Below, one piece after another: positions 42,809-51,045 of a DNA stretch of 64,000 bases. The position numbers were made by a program, and so were the translations under genes. Source of the stretch: Paenibacillus algorifonticola (GTDB lineage: Bacteria > Bacillota > Bacilli > Paenibacillales > Paenibacillaceae); assembly GCF_000971975.1 (NCBI RefSeq), contig NZ_KQ040781.1, positions 111,023 to 175,022 of the forward strand, given 5' to 3'. The notes below the pieces were generated by a model. That model ran no database searches. It was not told where the DNA came from and was given only the letters and a program-made list of their open reading frames with translations. Position 1 is the stretch's first letter, and every line of letters begins with the position of its first letter.

Positions 42809-44437
42809 ATGAAACGTACACAAACGGCAAAAAATAAAAAAAGAATCGGTGTGTTATTTAGCCTCTGCTTGCTGCTGGCGCTTATGGGCTGCAGTGCCGC
42901 CAACGGTTCCAATGAATCGAGCGGCAATAATGGGCTGTCGCAGCAGTCTGCTGCTCCTTCCGCCGCTGCGGACGCTGCTTCTGAAGAAATCGTGCTGGCT
43001 GCGCCCCGGGATTTAGCACCAGGACCACAGGATGCTTATTACACGAGCACGATTCTATATGTATGGGAGCCGCTGATTACCGCTTCCGAGGATGGCAAGC
43101 CTGCTCCGAAGCTGGCGGAAGCATGGGAAATGTCTGCCGACGGCAAGGAATGGACATTCATGCTGCGCAAAGGCGTGACCTTCCACGATGGCGCGCCATT
43201 CAACGCGGACGCTGTGCTTGCAAATTTTGCCCGTTACAAGCAGGTGAGCCCCAAAAGTTCTCCGTTCTATACGTTGGACATTAACAATTCATACCCAAGC
43301 CTTAAAGAAGCCGTGAAGGTTGATGACAGCACGATTAAGCTTATTTTCGATAATCCGCAGCCGACGCTGCTGTATTCGATGATCAACTTCTCAAGCCCGA
43401 TGTACAGCCCGAATAATTTTGACGAAAACGGCGACTTCAACGGCCTGCCGCAAGGGACAGGTCCGTTCAAGCTTGTGCAGCATGAGAAGGATCAATTTTC
43501 TCTGCTAGAAGCTTACGACGGTTATTATGGCGAAAAGGCAAAAGCTCAAAAAATCCGTGTCCGCGTCATACCGGATCCTGATACAAGGCTTGCTGCCCTG
43601 AAATCTGGAGAGATTTTGGGCGTCATGGATTTGGGAGCTATTCCTCCTGCCCTTGCCGAGGAGCTGCTGAAAGATGACCGCTTTGCTGTATCGACGGCAA
43701 AATCGACGATTTCCCACTACCTGCACCCGAACGGTGCCAAAGCGCCATTCAATGATGTAAAAATGCGTCAGGCGCTGAGCCTGATGATTGACCGCGAGCA
43801 GTTGGTGAAGGAGCTGTATTTGGGCTATCCGACCGCTACCGCCAACATTCTGAATTCGACTTCGCCTTTTTACAAGGATATTCCTGCCGTGCATCATTCG
43901 GAAAAGGCAATCGCCCTGGCGCATGAGGTGCTTGGCGATAGCAGGCAGGCGGTTACACTAATTGTGCCAACCTATGGGCTTGACCGTTATCCATATAAAG
44001 CGCAAGCCGAGCTGCTCCAGGCTGTGCTTCAAGAACTGCAGCTCGACGTTACGATTCAAATATTGGATGGCGCGGCTTATAAGGAAGCGCAGGCGCAAGG
44101 GAACTTCGATTTGGCTATGGCAACTCAGGGGCTGCCGAACGGCGATCCTTATACGATTTTGAACAATTATATGGCTAGCGAAGGCTCAAGCAATAAAAGC
44201 TATACGCTCGGTTACACCAATGCCCGTGTGGATGAGCTGTTGAATCAGGTGAAGGCGACGCTGAATATGGATGACCGCGCTGCGATTTATAACGAGCTGC
44301 AAGATATTGCAGCCGAGGAATTGCCGACGATTCCGTTGTTTAATGATGCGAGCTTAATTGCCTACAACAAAGAAATTACCGGGTACGGGGCACTTGTGTA
44401 TGGGACAACGCTGCCGCAGCTGGAGCGGGTGCAATAA
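42809..44437 (+). CDS. Family 5 extracellular solute-binding lipoprotein (NikA/OppA-like)
   Basis: 542 residues from the ATG at 42809 (GAGAGGAA upstream; an in-frame TTG at 42782 is less likely). The lipoprotein signal ends at Cys 28 (ALMGC). The mature protein has the family 5 motif LAEAWEMSADGKEWTFMLRK followed by GVTFHDGAPFNADAV, and MRQALSLMIDREQLV. Control by a B12 riboswitch suggests that the ligand is cobalt, a cobalt complex or a corrinoid rather than a peptide; family members include NikA. It heads a five-gene importer operon with both permeases and both ATPases. Confidence 0.88.
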   Translation: MKRTQTAKNKKRIGVLFSLCLLLALMGCSAANGSNESSGNNGLSQQSAAPSAAADAASEEIVLAAPRDLAPGPQDAYYTSTILYVWEPLITASEDGKPAPKLAEAWEMSADGKEWTFMLRKGVTFHDGAPFNADAVLANFARYKQVSPKSSPFYTLDINNSYPSLKEAVKVDDSTIKLIFDNPQPTLLYSMINFSSPMYSPNNFDENGDFNGLPQGTGPFKLVQHEKDQFSLLEAYDGYYGEKAKAQKIRVRVIPDPDTRLAALKSGEILGVMDLGAIPPALAEELLKDDRFAVSTAKSTISHYLHPNGAKAPFNDVKMRQALSLMIDREQLVKELYLGYPTATANILNSTSPFYKDIPAVHHSEKAIALAHEVLGDSRQAVTLIVPTYGLDRYPYKAQAELLQAVLQELQLDVTIQILDGAAYKEAQAQGNFDLAMATQGLPNGDPYTILNNYMASEGSSNKSYTLGYTNARVDELLNQVKATLNMDDRAAIYNELQDIAAEELPTIPLFNDASLIAYNKEITGYGALVYGTTLPQLERVQ

Positions 44438-44438
44438 G

Positions 44439-45380
44439 ATGGCCTATTTCATTCGGAGGTTGGCGGCGGCTGTTCCCGTCCTGATTGGCATTACGTTTAT
44501 AGCCTTTGCATTAAGCGTCGCCTCTCCGGGTGATCCGGCTGTCGAGCTGCTGAGCATGAACGGCTTCAGCCAGCCAACCGAGGAGCAAATTGCTGTGAAA
44601 CGAGAAGAGATGGGGCTGAATGATCCGCTTCTTGCTCAATATGGCCATTGGTTGTCCAAAGCGCTGCAAGGTGATCTTGGAACGTCATATATGACGAAGG
44701 AATCGGTTAGCGGCGAGCTGCTGCGCCGTCTTCCTGCAACATTAAGCCTATCCTTGTTAGCCGTACTGTTCGCCGTCCTGCTCGGTGTGCCATCCGGCAT
44801 GCTCATGGCGATTCGGCGCAATCGGCTGTTCGATCATATCGGCAGGGCGCTTGCGCTAATTTTGGTTTCAATTCCCGGATTTTGGCTCGCGATTATGCTG
44901 ATTGCCTTATGGTCGGAAAAGCTGCAGCTTCTCCCAACCAGCGGTTATGGCACATGGAAGCATCTGCTTATGCCGGCCGTGGTGCTCGCTTCCGGTACAG
45001 GCGCCATATTGATGCGGCTAACGCGTGCGGCGCTGCTGGAGGAGCTGAATAAAGATTATATGCTGACAGCCCGAGCGAAAGGGCTGCGTGAGAGCTTCAT
45101 TGTGCTTCGGCATGCGCTGCGCAATGCTTGTATTCCGTTGCTCACGGTCATCGGCAGCTATTTTGGAGCGATTGTTGGCGGCTCTGTCATCGTGGAAGTT
45201 ATTTTTGCAGTGCCGGGCATAGGACGCTTTGCGATGGACGGTATTTTTCGCAGAGATTATCCGGTCATTCAAGGCTATGTCGTATTTACCGGCCTTATCT
45301 ATGTGCTGTTCAACTTGGCAACGGATTTATGTTATGGGCTTGCTCATCCGCAAATTAGGCTGGGAGGGAAGCTTCGATGA
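44439..45380 (+). CDS. ABC transporter permease, NikB/OppB type
   Basis: 313 residues. The ATG at 44439 is one base behind the previous stop; an upstream open frame overlaps the lipoprotein gene and is not used. MAYFIRRLAAAVPVLIGITF is the usual N-terminus. DPLLAQYGHWLSKALQGDLG and the ATPase-contact loop LNKDYMLTARAKGLRESFIV are typical. About six membrane spans. ATGA overlap with the next permease. Confidence 0.9.
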   Translation: MAYFIRRLAAAVPVLIGITFIAFALSVASPGDPAVELLSMNGFSQPTEEQIAVKREEMGLNDPLLAQYGHWLSKALQGDLGTSYMTKESVSGELLRRLPATLSLSLLAVLFAVLLGVPSGMLMAIRRNRLFDHIGRALALILVSIPGFWLAIMLIALWSEKLQLLPTSGYGTWKHLLMPAVVLASGTGAILMRLTRAALLEELNKDYMLTARAKGLRESFIVLRHALRNACIPLLTVIGSYFGAIVGGSVIVEVIFAVPGIGRFAMDGIFRRDYPVIQGYVVFTGLIYVLFNLATDLCYGLAHPQIRLGGKLR

Positions 45381-46195
45381 AGATGTCCTATAGGGCGGCT
45401 GCGGGCTTGCTTGCTTTTGTTCTGCTTGCCAGCTTGCTTGCACCGCTGCTTGCCCCCTATGACCCGAATCAGATCAATATGGCGCAGCGGCTTGCGCCGC
45501 TATCCTCCGTACATTGGCTGGGAACGGACACGCTGGGGCGGGATGTGCTGAGCCGCATTTTATATGGCGGAAGGGTGTCGATCGTGCTGGCGCTGGCCGT
45601 TACTCTGGCTACAATGCTAGTCGGTCTGCTGCTTGGCACCATTAGCGGTTATGCTGGCGGTTGGATCGATGAAGCCATACAAATTGTGGTTAGCATTTTT
45701 CAGGGGCTGCCGGGCCTCGCGCTTATGCTGGCCATTGCAGGTACGCTCGGTCCAGGTGTAAAAAGCCTGTTTGTCGCGCTTCTCTTCACCTCATGGGCAG
45801 ATTTCTCCCGGGTCGTGCGCGGCGAGGTCATGAAAATTCGCGAAGAAAGCTATGTAGAAGGCACCCGTGCTTTAGGAGCGGGCCATGTGTACATCATTGG
45901 CAGACATATGCTTCCGAATTTGTTAGGGCCGCTTATTGTTCTGTTCACGATTCGGATTGGGCGAGTTATTCTATCGATCGCCTCGCTTAGCTTTCTCGGC
46001 CTAGGCTTGCAGCCGCCAGCGGCAGATTGGGGAGTGATGGTGAATGATGCCCGGCCATATTTTCGCAGTTATCCGCATCTGATGATCGCTCCCGGACTTT
46101 GCATAGCCGCTGTATCGCTATGTATCAACTGGCTGGGTGACGGTCTTCGCGATAAGCTGGATACACGGACGGAGAAAGAGCATTCGCTGCTGTAG
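45377..46195 (+). CDS. ABC transporter permease, NikC/OppC type
   Basis: 272 residues. HWLGTDTLGRDVLSRILYGG near residue 50 and the EAA-like loop REESYVEGTRALGAGHVYII are diagnostic of the second permease of nickel/peptide importers. Translation is coupled to the first permease by a 4-base overlap, and five bases separate it from the first ATPase gene. Confidence 0.9.
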   Translation: MKMSYRAAAGLLAFVLLASLLAPLLAPYDPNQINMAQRLAPLSSVHWLGTDTLGRDVLSRILYGGRVSIVLALAVTLATMLVGLLLGTISGYAGGWIDEAIQIVVSIFQGLPGLALMLAIAGTLGPGVKSLFVALLFTSWADFSRVVRGEVMKIREESYVEGTRALGAGHVYIIGRHMLPNLLGPLIVLFTIRIGRVILSIASLSFLGLGLQPPAADWGVMVNDARPYFRSYPHLMIAPGLCIAAVSLCINWLGDGLRDKLDTRTEKEHSLL

Positions 46196-46200
46196 GAGGA

Positions 46201-47223
46201 ATGAAGTTGAGCGATACGCTTATGGTAATCAAGCAGCTTGATGTATCTTTTCAGACAAGGGAAGGGCTTGTGCAGGCGGTTGATGGAGCAACGCTTGAGC
46301 TAAAGCATGGCCGCATTTTTGGGCTGATTGGCGAGACCGGAAGCGGTAAATCGGTGCTTGGCCTGTCGCTGGTGAGGCTGCTTCCCGCACATGCTTCCGT
46401 CAGTGGAAGCCTTCTATATAAAGGCAAAGATTTATTGCAGCTAAGCCCAAAAGAAATGAGGCAAATACGGGGAAGGGAAATCGCACTCATCCCGCAAAAT
46501 CCTGCGAGCTCCCTCAATCCGGTCATGACGCTTGGCAGCCAGCTTCGCGAGGCGATTCGCGCCTATGCTGGGAGAACGGGGAGCAAGCGACTTAACGCGC
46601 AGGCAGCTGGTCTACTGCATGCAATGAATATGCCGGATGCAGAGCAGCAGCTGCGGCGCTATCCATTTCAGTTGAGCGGAGGAATGAAGCAGCGTGTGCT
46701 GGCGGCAATGGGACTTGCCGGTAGCCCGTCTTTGCTTATTGCCGATGAGCCGACGAAAGGGCTCGATGCTCTAATCCGCGTCCAGGTGACGGAAATGCTG
46801 GCGAATATGGCGAGGCGCACAGGTGCGGCGCTGCTGCTCATCACGCATGATCTGGATGTAGCACGGGTGCTTTGCGATGAAGTGGGCGTCATGTACGCAG
46901 GGCAAATCATTGAGCAGGGGCCAGCGAAGGAGCTGTTTGCACAGCCGATGCATCCTTATACGCGCGGATTAATAGCCTCTATGCCCAGCAGAGGAATGAT
47001 TCCAATAGCTGGAACAGCGCCCAGTTTGACGGATAGGCCTGCTGGCTGCAAGTTTTATGATCGCTGTGGTTCAGCGATGCCGCGCTGCGAAGCAGAGCAG
47101 CCTGACTTGTACAAGTCAGCTCACACCGAGATAACGAATAAGGAAACTGAACCAATAGACGGCACGGCTAAGGGACAGCAAGCAGCCGCCAAGCATAAAG
47201 CGAGGTGCTTCCTTTATGCTTGA
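46201..47223 (+). CDS. ABC transporter ATPase, NikD/OppD type
   Basis: 340 residues. Walker A GETGSGKS near residue 47, signature LSGGMKQRVL, Walker B LLIADEPTKGLD and the C-terminal oligopeptide/nickel extension with a cysteine motif (CKFYDRCGSAMPRCEAEQP). The ATG follows TAGGAGGA. It powers the importer with the second ATPase, whose gene overlaps its 3' end by eight bases. Confidence 0.9.
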   Translation: MKLSDTLMVIKQLDVSFQTREGLVQAVDGATLELKHGRIFGLIGETGSGKSVLGLSLVRLLPAHASVSGSLLYKGKDLLQLSPKEMRQIRGREIALIPQNPASSLNPVMTLGSQLREAIRAYAGRTGSKRLNAQAAGLLHAMNMPDAEQQLRRYPFQLSGGMKQRVLAAMGLAGSPSLLIADEPTKGLDALIRVQVTEMLANMARRTGAALLLITHDLDVARVLCDEVGVMYAGQIIEQGPAKELFAQPMHPYTRGLIASMPSRGMIPIAGTAPSLTDRPAGCKFYDRCGSAMPRCEAEQPDLYKSAHTEITNKETEPIDGTAKGQQAAAKHKARCFLYA

Positions 47224-47986
47224 AATTATTGAGCTGCACAAACGGTATCGCAGCAACTGGCTAACAGGCAGAGGTCATCAGGCGGTGGAGCCTGCAACCT
47301 TTCATATTGCTGAAGGCGAGTCGCTTGGGTTAGTCGGAGAGAGCGGCAGCGGAAAATCGACGCTTGCGCGGCTGCTGCTGAAGCTGATTTCGGCTGATGG
47401 CGGCCGTATTTTATATAAAGGAACCGATATTAGCGGGTATTCCTTGAAGCAGATGAGGCCGCTGCGCCGGGAGCTGCAAATCATGTTTCAGCATCCACAC
47501 TCCGCGCTTAATCCCCGGCGGACGCTGCTTGATAGTTTGCTTGAGCCGGTGCTACTGCATCGCATAATGAATAAGGCAGCAGCCAGGGAGAAGGCACTTG
47601 CGCTGCTGGACGTTGTCGGGATTCGGGCAGAGCTGCTGCCGCGGTATCCCCATCAGATAAGCGGCGGCCAAATCCAGCGAATCGTCATTGCTCGGGCCTT
47701 GATGCTGGAGCCGAAGTTTCTCGTACTGGACGAGCCTACGTCAATGCTTGATGTTTCGGTACAGGCGCAGGTTACCCAGCTGCTCCAGCGCATTCGCAAG
47801 GAATTTGGACTGACTTATTTGTTCATTTCGCATGATTTGGAGCTGGTGCGGCATATGTGCGATCGAATCGGGGTTATGAAAGAGGGACGGATCGTTGAGC
47901 TTGACGAGAGCGAGCGTATAATGGAGCGCCCGCAGCATCCTTATACGAAGCAGCTGGTGAATGCTTTTCAAGCTTTCAAGCAGTAG
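47216..47986 (+). CDS. ABC transporter ATPase, NikE/OppF type
   Basis: 256 residues, shorter than most OppF proteins and like NikE. Walker A GESGSGKS near residue 42, signature ISGGQIQRIVIARAL, Walker B FLVLDEPTSMLD and the H-loop FISHDLELV. Together with the four genes before it, this gives a complete importer under a cobalamin riboswitch. Confidence 0.9.
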   Translation: MLEIIELHKRYRSNWLTGRGHQAVEPATFHIAEGESLGLVGESGSGKSTLARLLLKLISADGGRILYKGTDISGYSLKQMRPLRRELQIMFQHPHSALNPRRTLLDSLLEPVLLHRIMNKAAAREKALALLDVVGIRAELLPRYPHQISGGQIQRIVIARALMLEPKFLVLDEPTSMLDVSVQAQVTQLLQRIRKEFGLTYLFISHDLELVRHMCDRIGVMKEGRIVELDESERIMERPQHPYTKQLVNAFQAFKQ

Positions 47987-47997
47987 CGCAGCTTAAG

Positions 47998-48276
47998 CTA
48001 TATAAGTTGAACTAAAGCAAGCAATGGGGCTGGGGAGAAACGAAAGAGGAAGGTTGGAACTGGAGAGAGTAAAGCTTTCCGAAGGAAAGCCGCTTCGTAA
48101 GCATTCGCAAGCTTTCCGAAGGAAAGCCGCTTCGTAAGCATGGACTATTGTTTGCGGATTTCACCCTCAACGAGGAACACATGCAAGAAATCAGAAAACA
48201 ACAGCGGCCGGAAGTCCAACCTTTCTCGCAGTGACGACCATCGCCATCTTGCTAATCAATCGTTCAACTTATATAG
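47998..48276 (+). repeat. Dispersed inverted-repeat-bounded element, long copy (279 bp)
   Basis: Bounded by CTATATAAGTTGAAC (left, 47998-48012) and GTTCAACTTATATAG (right, 48262-48276), exact inverted complements. The right 50 bases, beginning CAGTGACGACCATCGCC, are nearly identical to the right part of the element at 56209-56288, and the left 25 bases match its left part. Compared with that copy it carries about 199 extra bases in the middle. No open frame. It has the form of a small non-autonomous transposon (MITE-like). Confidence 0.75.
48072..48141. repeat. 33-bp tandem duplication inside the element
   Basis: The unit AAGCTTTCCGAAGGAAAGCC plus 13 further bases occurs at 48072-48104 and again at 48109-48141, separated by TCGC. 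Each unit contains the palindrome CTTTCCGAAGGAAAG. Only two copies, so not a CRISPR array. Confidence 0.8.
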
Positions 48277-48306
48277 ACTTTGCAAAAAGAAAGGAGCGTG
48301 TGTGAA

Positions 48307-49008
48307 ATGATGAAATGGTACAGCGAAGTCGGCTTGACGCCAGCTGCCTACTGGACGCTGGCTTGGGAGCAGGCGGCGCAAAGCGATTCCCGCGTCGGCA
48401 ACGATGCCGAGGAGGAAAGCTACTGGCAGCAGCATGCGCCTGTCTATGATGAACGTAATCCGCTTGCGCCGTATACAGCGGAGCTGATGGGCACCGTTAT
48501 AGCAAGCTTGCGGAGCGAGGATGAACTCATTGAAGTAGGTCCGGGAACGGGCGGATTTACGCAGCTGCTTGCTCCACATGTTGGCAAGCTTACGGTTGTG
48601 GAGCCTTCTGCAGCGATGTATGAAATACTGGCAAGAAGCTGGGAGCAGTCTGGTTTGGCACAAAACGTGCCGGAGGCGATACGAATGAAGTGGGAAGAGG
48701 CGTCAGGGCTGGTTTGTGATGTGCTGTTCAGCGCCAATGCATTTTACCGGATTCGCGATATGAAGGAGAGCCTTGCCCAGATGAGCCTTACTGCGGGCAG
48801 GCGTGTCTATCTTGTGCAGTCGATCGGGCTGCCTTTTGCCCATCCGCTGCGGGCTATGTATGGCGGAAAGCAGCTGGAACGCAGCCGCGCACAGGTGATT
48901 TGCGACATTTTGCAGGAAATGGCGGTTCCGCATCAAATGGACACGTTCGCTGTGCAGCGCAAAAGCGGGGCGGTTCATGATGTTGCCCTGATTTCCTGGG
49001 ATACGTAG
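48307..49008 (+). CDS. Class I SAM-dependent methyltransferase
   Basis: 233 residues from the ATG at 48307, with AAAGGAG upstream. The SAM-binding motif is LIEVGPGTGGFTQLL near residue 79, followed by the acidic VVEPSAAMYEIL. The rest is less conserved. It lies 320 bases behind the riboswitch-controlled importer with the dispersed element between, and it is closed by a terminator. It may have belonged to the importer operon before the element inserted; its substrate is unknown. Confidence 0.8.
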   Translation: MMKWYSEVGLTPAAYWTLAWEQAAQSDSRVGNDAEEESYWQQHAPVYDERNPLAPYTAELMGTVIASLRSEDELIEVGPGTGGFTQLLAPHVGKLTVVEPSAAMYEILARSWEQSGLAQNVPEAIRMKWEEASGLVCDVLFSANAFYRIRDMKESLAQMSLTAGRRVYLVQSIGLPFAHPLRAMYGGKQLERSRAQVICDILQEMAVPHQMDTFAVQRKSGAVHDVALISWDT

Positions 49009-49052
49009 AGCACCGGACATTACGTACTGTACTTAAGAGCACGCGTTGAATG

Positions 49053-49096
49053 AGCAGCAGCATGGGAGCGGATATCGCTAGCATCTGCTGCTTTTT
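49053..49096 (+). terminator. Rho-independent terminator
   Basis: AGCAGCAG pairs with CTGCTGCT with further inner pairing, and TTTTGTTTT follows. It ends the methyltransferase gene. Confidence 0.7.
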
Positions 49097-49136
49097 GTTT
49101 TGTGCATAAGCATCTATTCCCTTTTGCATGGGGTAC

Positions 49137-49166
49137 TTGTCGATGCCTTGCAACTCAGAGTATAGT
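49137..49166 (+). promoter_or_regulatory. Promoter of the third kinase operon
   Basis: TTGTCG (49137-49142), 18 bases, TATAGT (49161-49166), about 60 bases before the TTG start. A second TATAAT at about 49174 gives an alternative. Confidence 0.45.
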
Positions 49167-49224
49167 AATAACTTATAATGCATGTGCAGGCTCCTAAAGT
49201 GCTGCACAAGGAGGGAGCCTGCTA

Positions 49225-51045
49225 TTGAAGCTGCAACGGCTGTACGATCAATACGTCAGAAATAATCTTTTTATGAAAATGATTTTACTGTTTGTTTTGA
49301 TTACGACGGGCACCATCGTCACCTTTGCCTATTTTATGTATGATTTTATGTCGCAATCGATCGTCCGCAATGAGCTGGAAAATCAGAAAAAAGCGATGGA
49401 CAGCGTAAACAGCTATATGACCCGCAAATATGATTCTGTCCAATCCATGATGGTGGATGTATATCGCAATGAGCCGCTATCGCTGAATTTATCTTATTTT
49501 TTGCAAAACCCCTTCGATGAATATATGAAATTCAGGCTTGACCAGAATATCGATGAGACGAGTGCGAGTCTGCCGAAAGGGCTGGACTATTTTGATAATA
49601 AGCTGGAAGACGACCCGGATATCGAAAATTTGCTGCTGTACAGCTCGAATCGGCAGTTTCTATATGTGTATAAGAAAAATCATGTAACGACGCTGATTTC
49701 GTCCAACGCCTCGCGCTCCTATATTCCCGATGCGATGGCACAGGAAGACACCCGCGTATCCGTTCCGAATATTTGGGTGCGGCGCGCCATTGAGCAGACT
49801 GATCCCAAGCTGTATGCATTTCGGCTCCCGATTAATGACAAGCAGACGCTGAAAGGGCTGGGCCAATTGCTCGTCTACTTTAAATCGGATCATATCAGGG
49901 AGGCACTGAACAATTATGAGGGCCAGCTTAAAGGCTACATTGTCGTGCTAAACCCGGCAGGAGAGGTGCTGTTTGATTCCTCGGACACCTACTATGGACA
50001 AATTTATCCTTATATGGATCAGTTGGATACGCTTTATGGAACGGCGATGCTTGAGCAGGAGTCTTATGTCACGACGCTAACGCAAAATCAGGCTGGCCTT
50101 ATCGTCGTCGGCGTAGCGCCGAAGGCGGAAGTCGCGGCAGCGGCCCACGGGCTGAAGCAGATGATTATGCTGATCAGCGCGCTTTGCATTGCCGTCGTGC
50201 TGCTGGTGCCGACGCTCGCCGTCGTCAATTTTGCCAAACGGACGAATAAAATTATTCGTTTCATGCGCAAGGTGGAAAGCGGTGAGCTTTCGGCGCGCAT
50301 CCAGGATGACAGAGGAGATGAGCTGGGGCAAATTTCGCGCAGCTTTAACGATATGCTCGATGAGCTGACCCGCCATATCGATACGGTGTATAAGGCGGAA
50401 ATCAAGCAAAAGCATACGGAGCTTGCGGCTTTGCAAGCGCGGGTCAATCCGCATTTTCTATACAATACGCTGGAGGTTATTCGCATGCGGGCCGTCTCGC
50501 AAGGGGCGAAGGATGTCGGAGAAATGATTTACAGTCTGTCGGTGCTGTTCAAGAGCTTTGTGCAGCCAAAGGGAAGCAATACATTAAAGGATGAGCTGGA
50601 AACGGCGCGCCTTTATTTGGAGCTGTTTCGCATCCGCTATAAGGACAGGCTTTCCTTTACCATCAGTTGCGAGGAGGGGCTCGGCGACAAACAGGTGATG
50701 CGTATGGCGCTCCAGCCGATTATTGAAAATTATGTGGTGCATGGCTTGCGGCCGCGAAGCATGGACAACGAGGTTCGCATGGACGTACGGCGTAAGGATG
50801 AGCGGATTTGGGTGACGATTGCCGATAACGGCAGCGGCATCAGCAGCAAGCGGCTGGAAGAAATCAGGCAAAGGCTGGCGCTGCCAGAGGAAGCTGGAGG
50901 CGACTCATTCGGGCTTAGAAGCGTGCATGAGCGGCTGCAATTGCTGTATGGAAGCGAATATGGGCTCGATATCGACAGCAAAGAGGGAGAGGGGACGACG
51001 GTCACGCTGTCATTTCCCTATGACAAGGAGGCAGAGCATGTATAG
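49225..51045 (+). CDS. YesM-type sensor histidine kinase (TTG start)
   Basis: 606 residues. The start is TTG, chosen because AAGGAGGGA stands eight bases before it and no ATG fits. Membrane helices lie at about 14-40 and 313-336 with a sensor domain between. A HAMP domain follows, then the acceptor His near 410 in RVNPHFLYNTLEV. The ATPase domain has PIIENYVVHGL and ADNGSGI. It overlaps its regulator gene by eight bases. It probably senses the glycan handled by the importer and mannosidases behind it. Confidence 0.92.
   Translation: MKLQRLYDQYVRNNLFMKMILLFVLITTGTIVTFAYFMYDFMSQSIVRNELENQKKAMDSVNSYMTRKYDSVQSMMVDVYRNEPLSLNLSYFLQNPFDEYMKFRLDQNIDETSASLPKGLDYFDNKLEDDPDIENLLLYSSNRQFLYVYKKNHVTTLISSNASRSYIPDAMAQEDTRVSVPNIWVRRAIEQTDPKLYAFRLPINDKQTLKGLGQLLVYFKSDHIREALNNYEGQLKGYIVVLNPAGEVLFDSSDTYYGQIYPYMDQLDTLYGTAMLEQESYVTTLTQNQAGLIVVGVAPKAEVAAAAHGLKQMIMLISALCIAVVLLVPTLAVVNFAKRTNKIIRFMRKVESGELSARIQDDRGDELGQISRSFNDMLDELTRHIDTVYKAEIKQKHTELAALQARVNPHFLYNTLEVIRMRAVSQGAKDVGEMIYSLSVLFKSFVQPKGSNTLKDELETARLYLELFRIRYKDRLSFTISCEEGLGDKQVMRMALQPIIENYVVHGLRPRSMDNEVRMDVRRKDERIWVTIADNGSGISSKRLEEIRQRLALPEEAGGDSFGLRSVHERLQLLYGSEYGLDIDSKEGEGTTVTLSFPYDKEAEHV

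Noticed and set aside
48072..48141. Tandem 33-bp repeats as a CRISPR array
   Set aside because: Only two units with a 4-base gap, no spacers of normal size and no cas genes in the window. They belong to the dispersed element.
50819..51037. An upstream-extended start for the third response regulator
   Set aside because: The extension lies inside the kinase coding region in another frame, while the ATG at 51038 has a good ribosome site and gives the normal receiver start.
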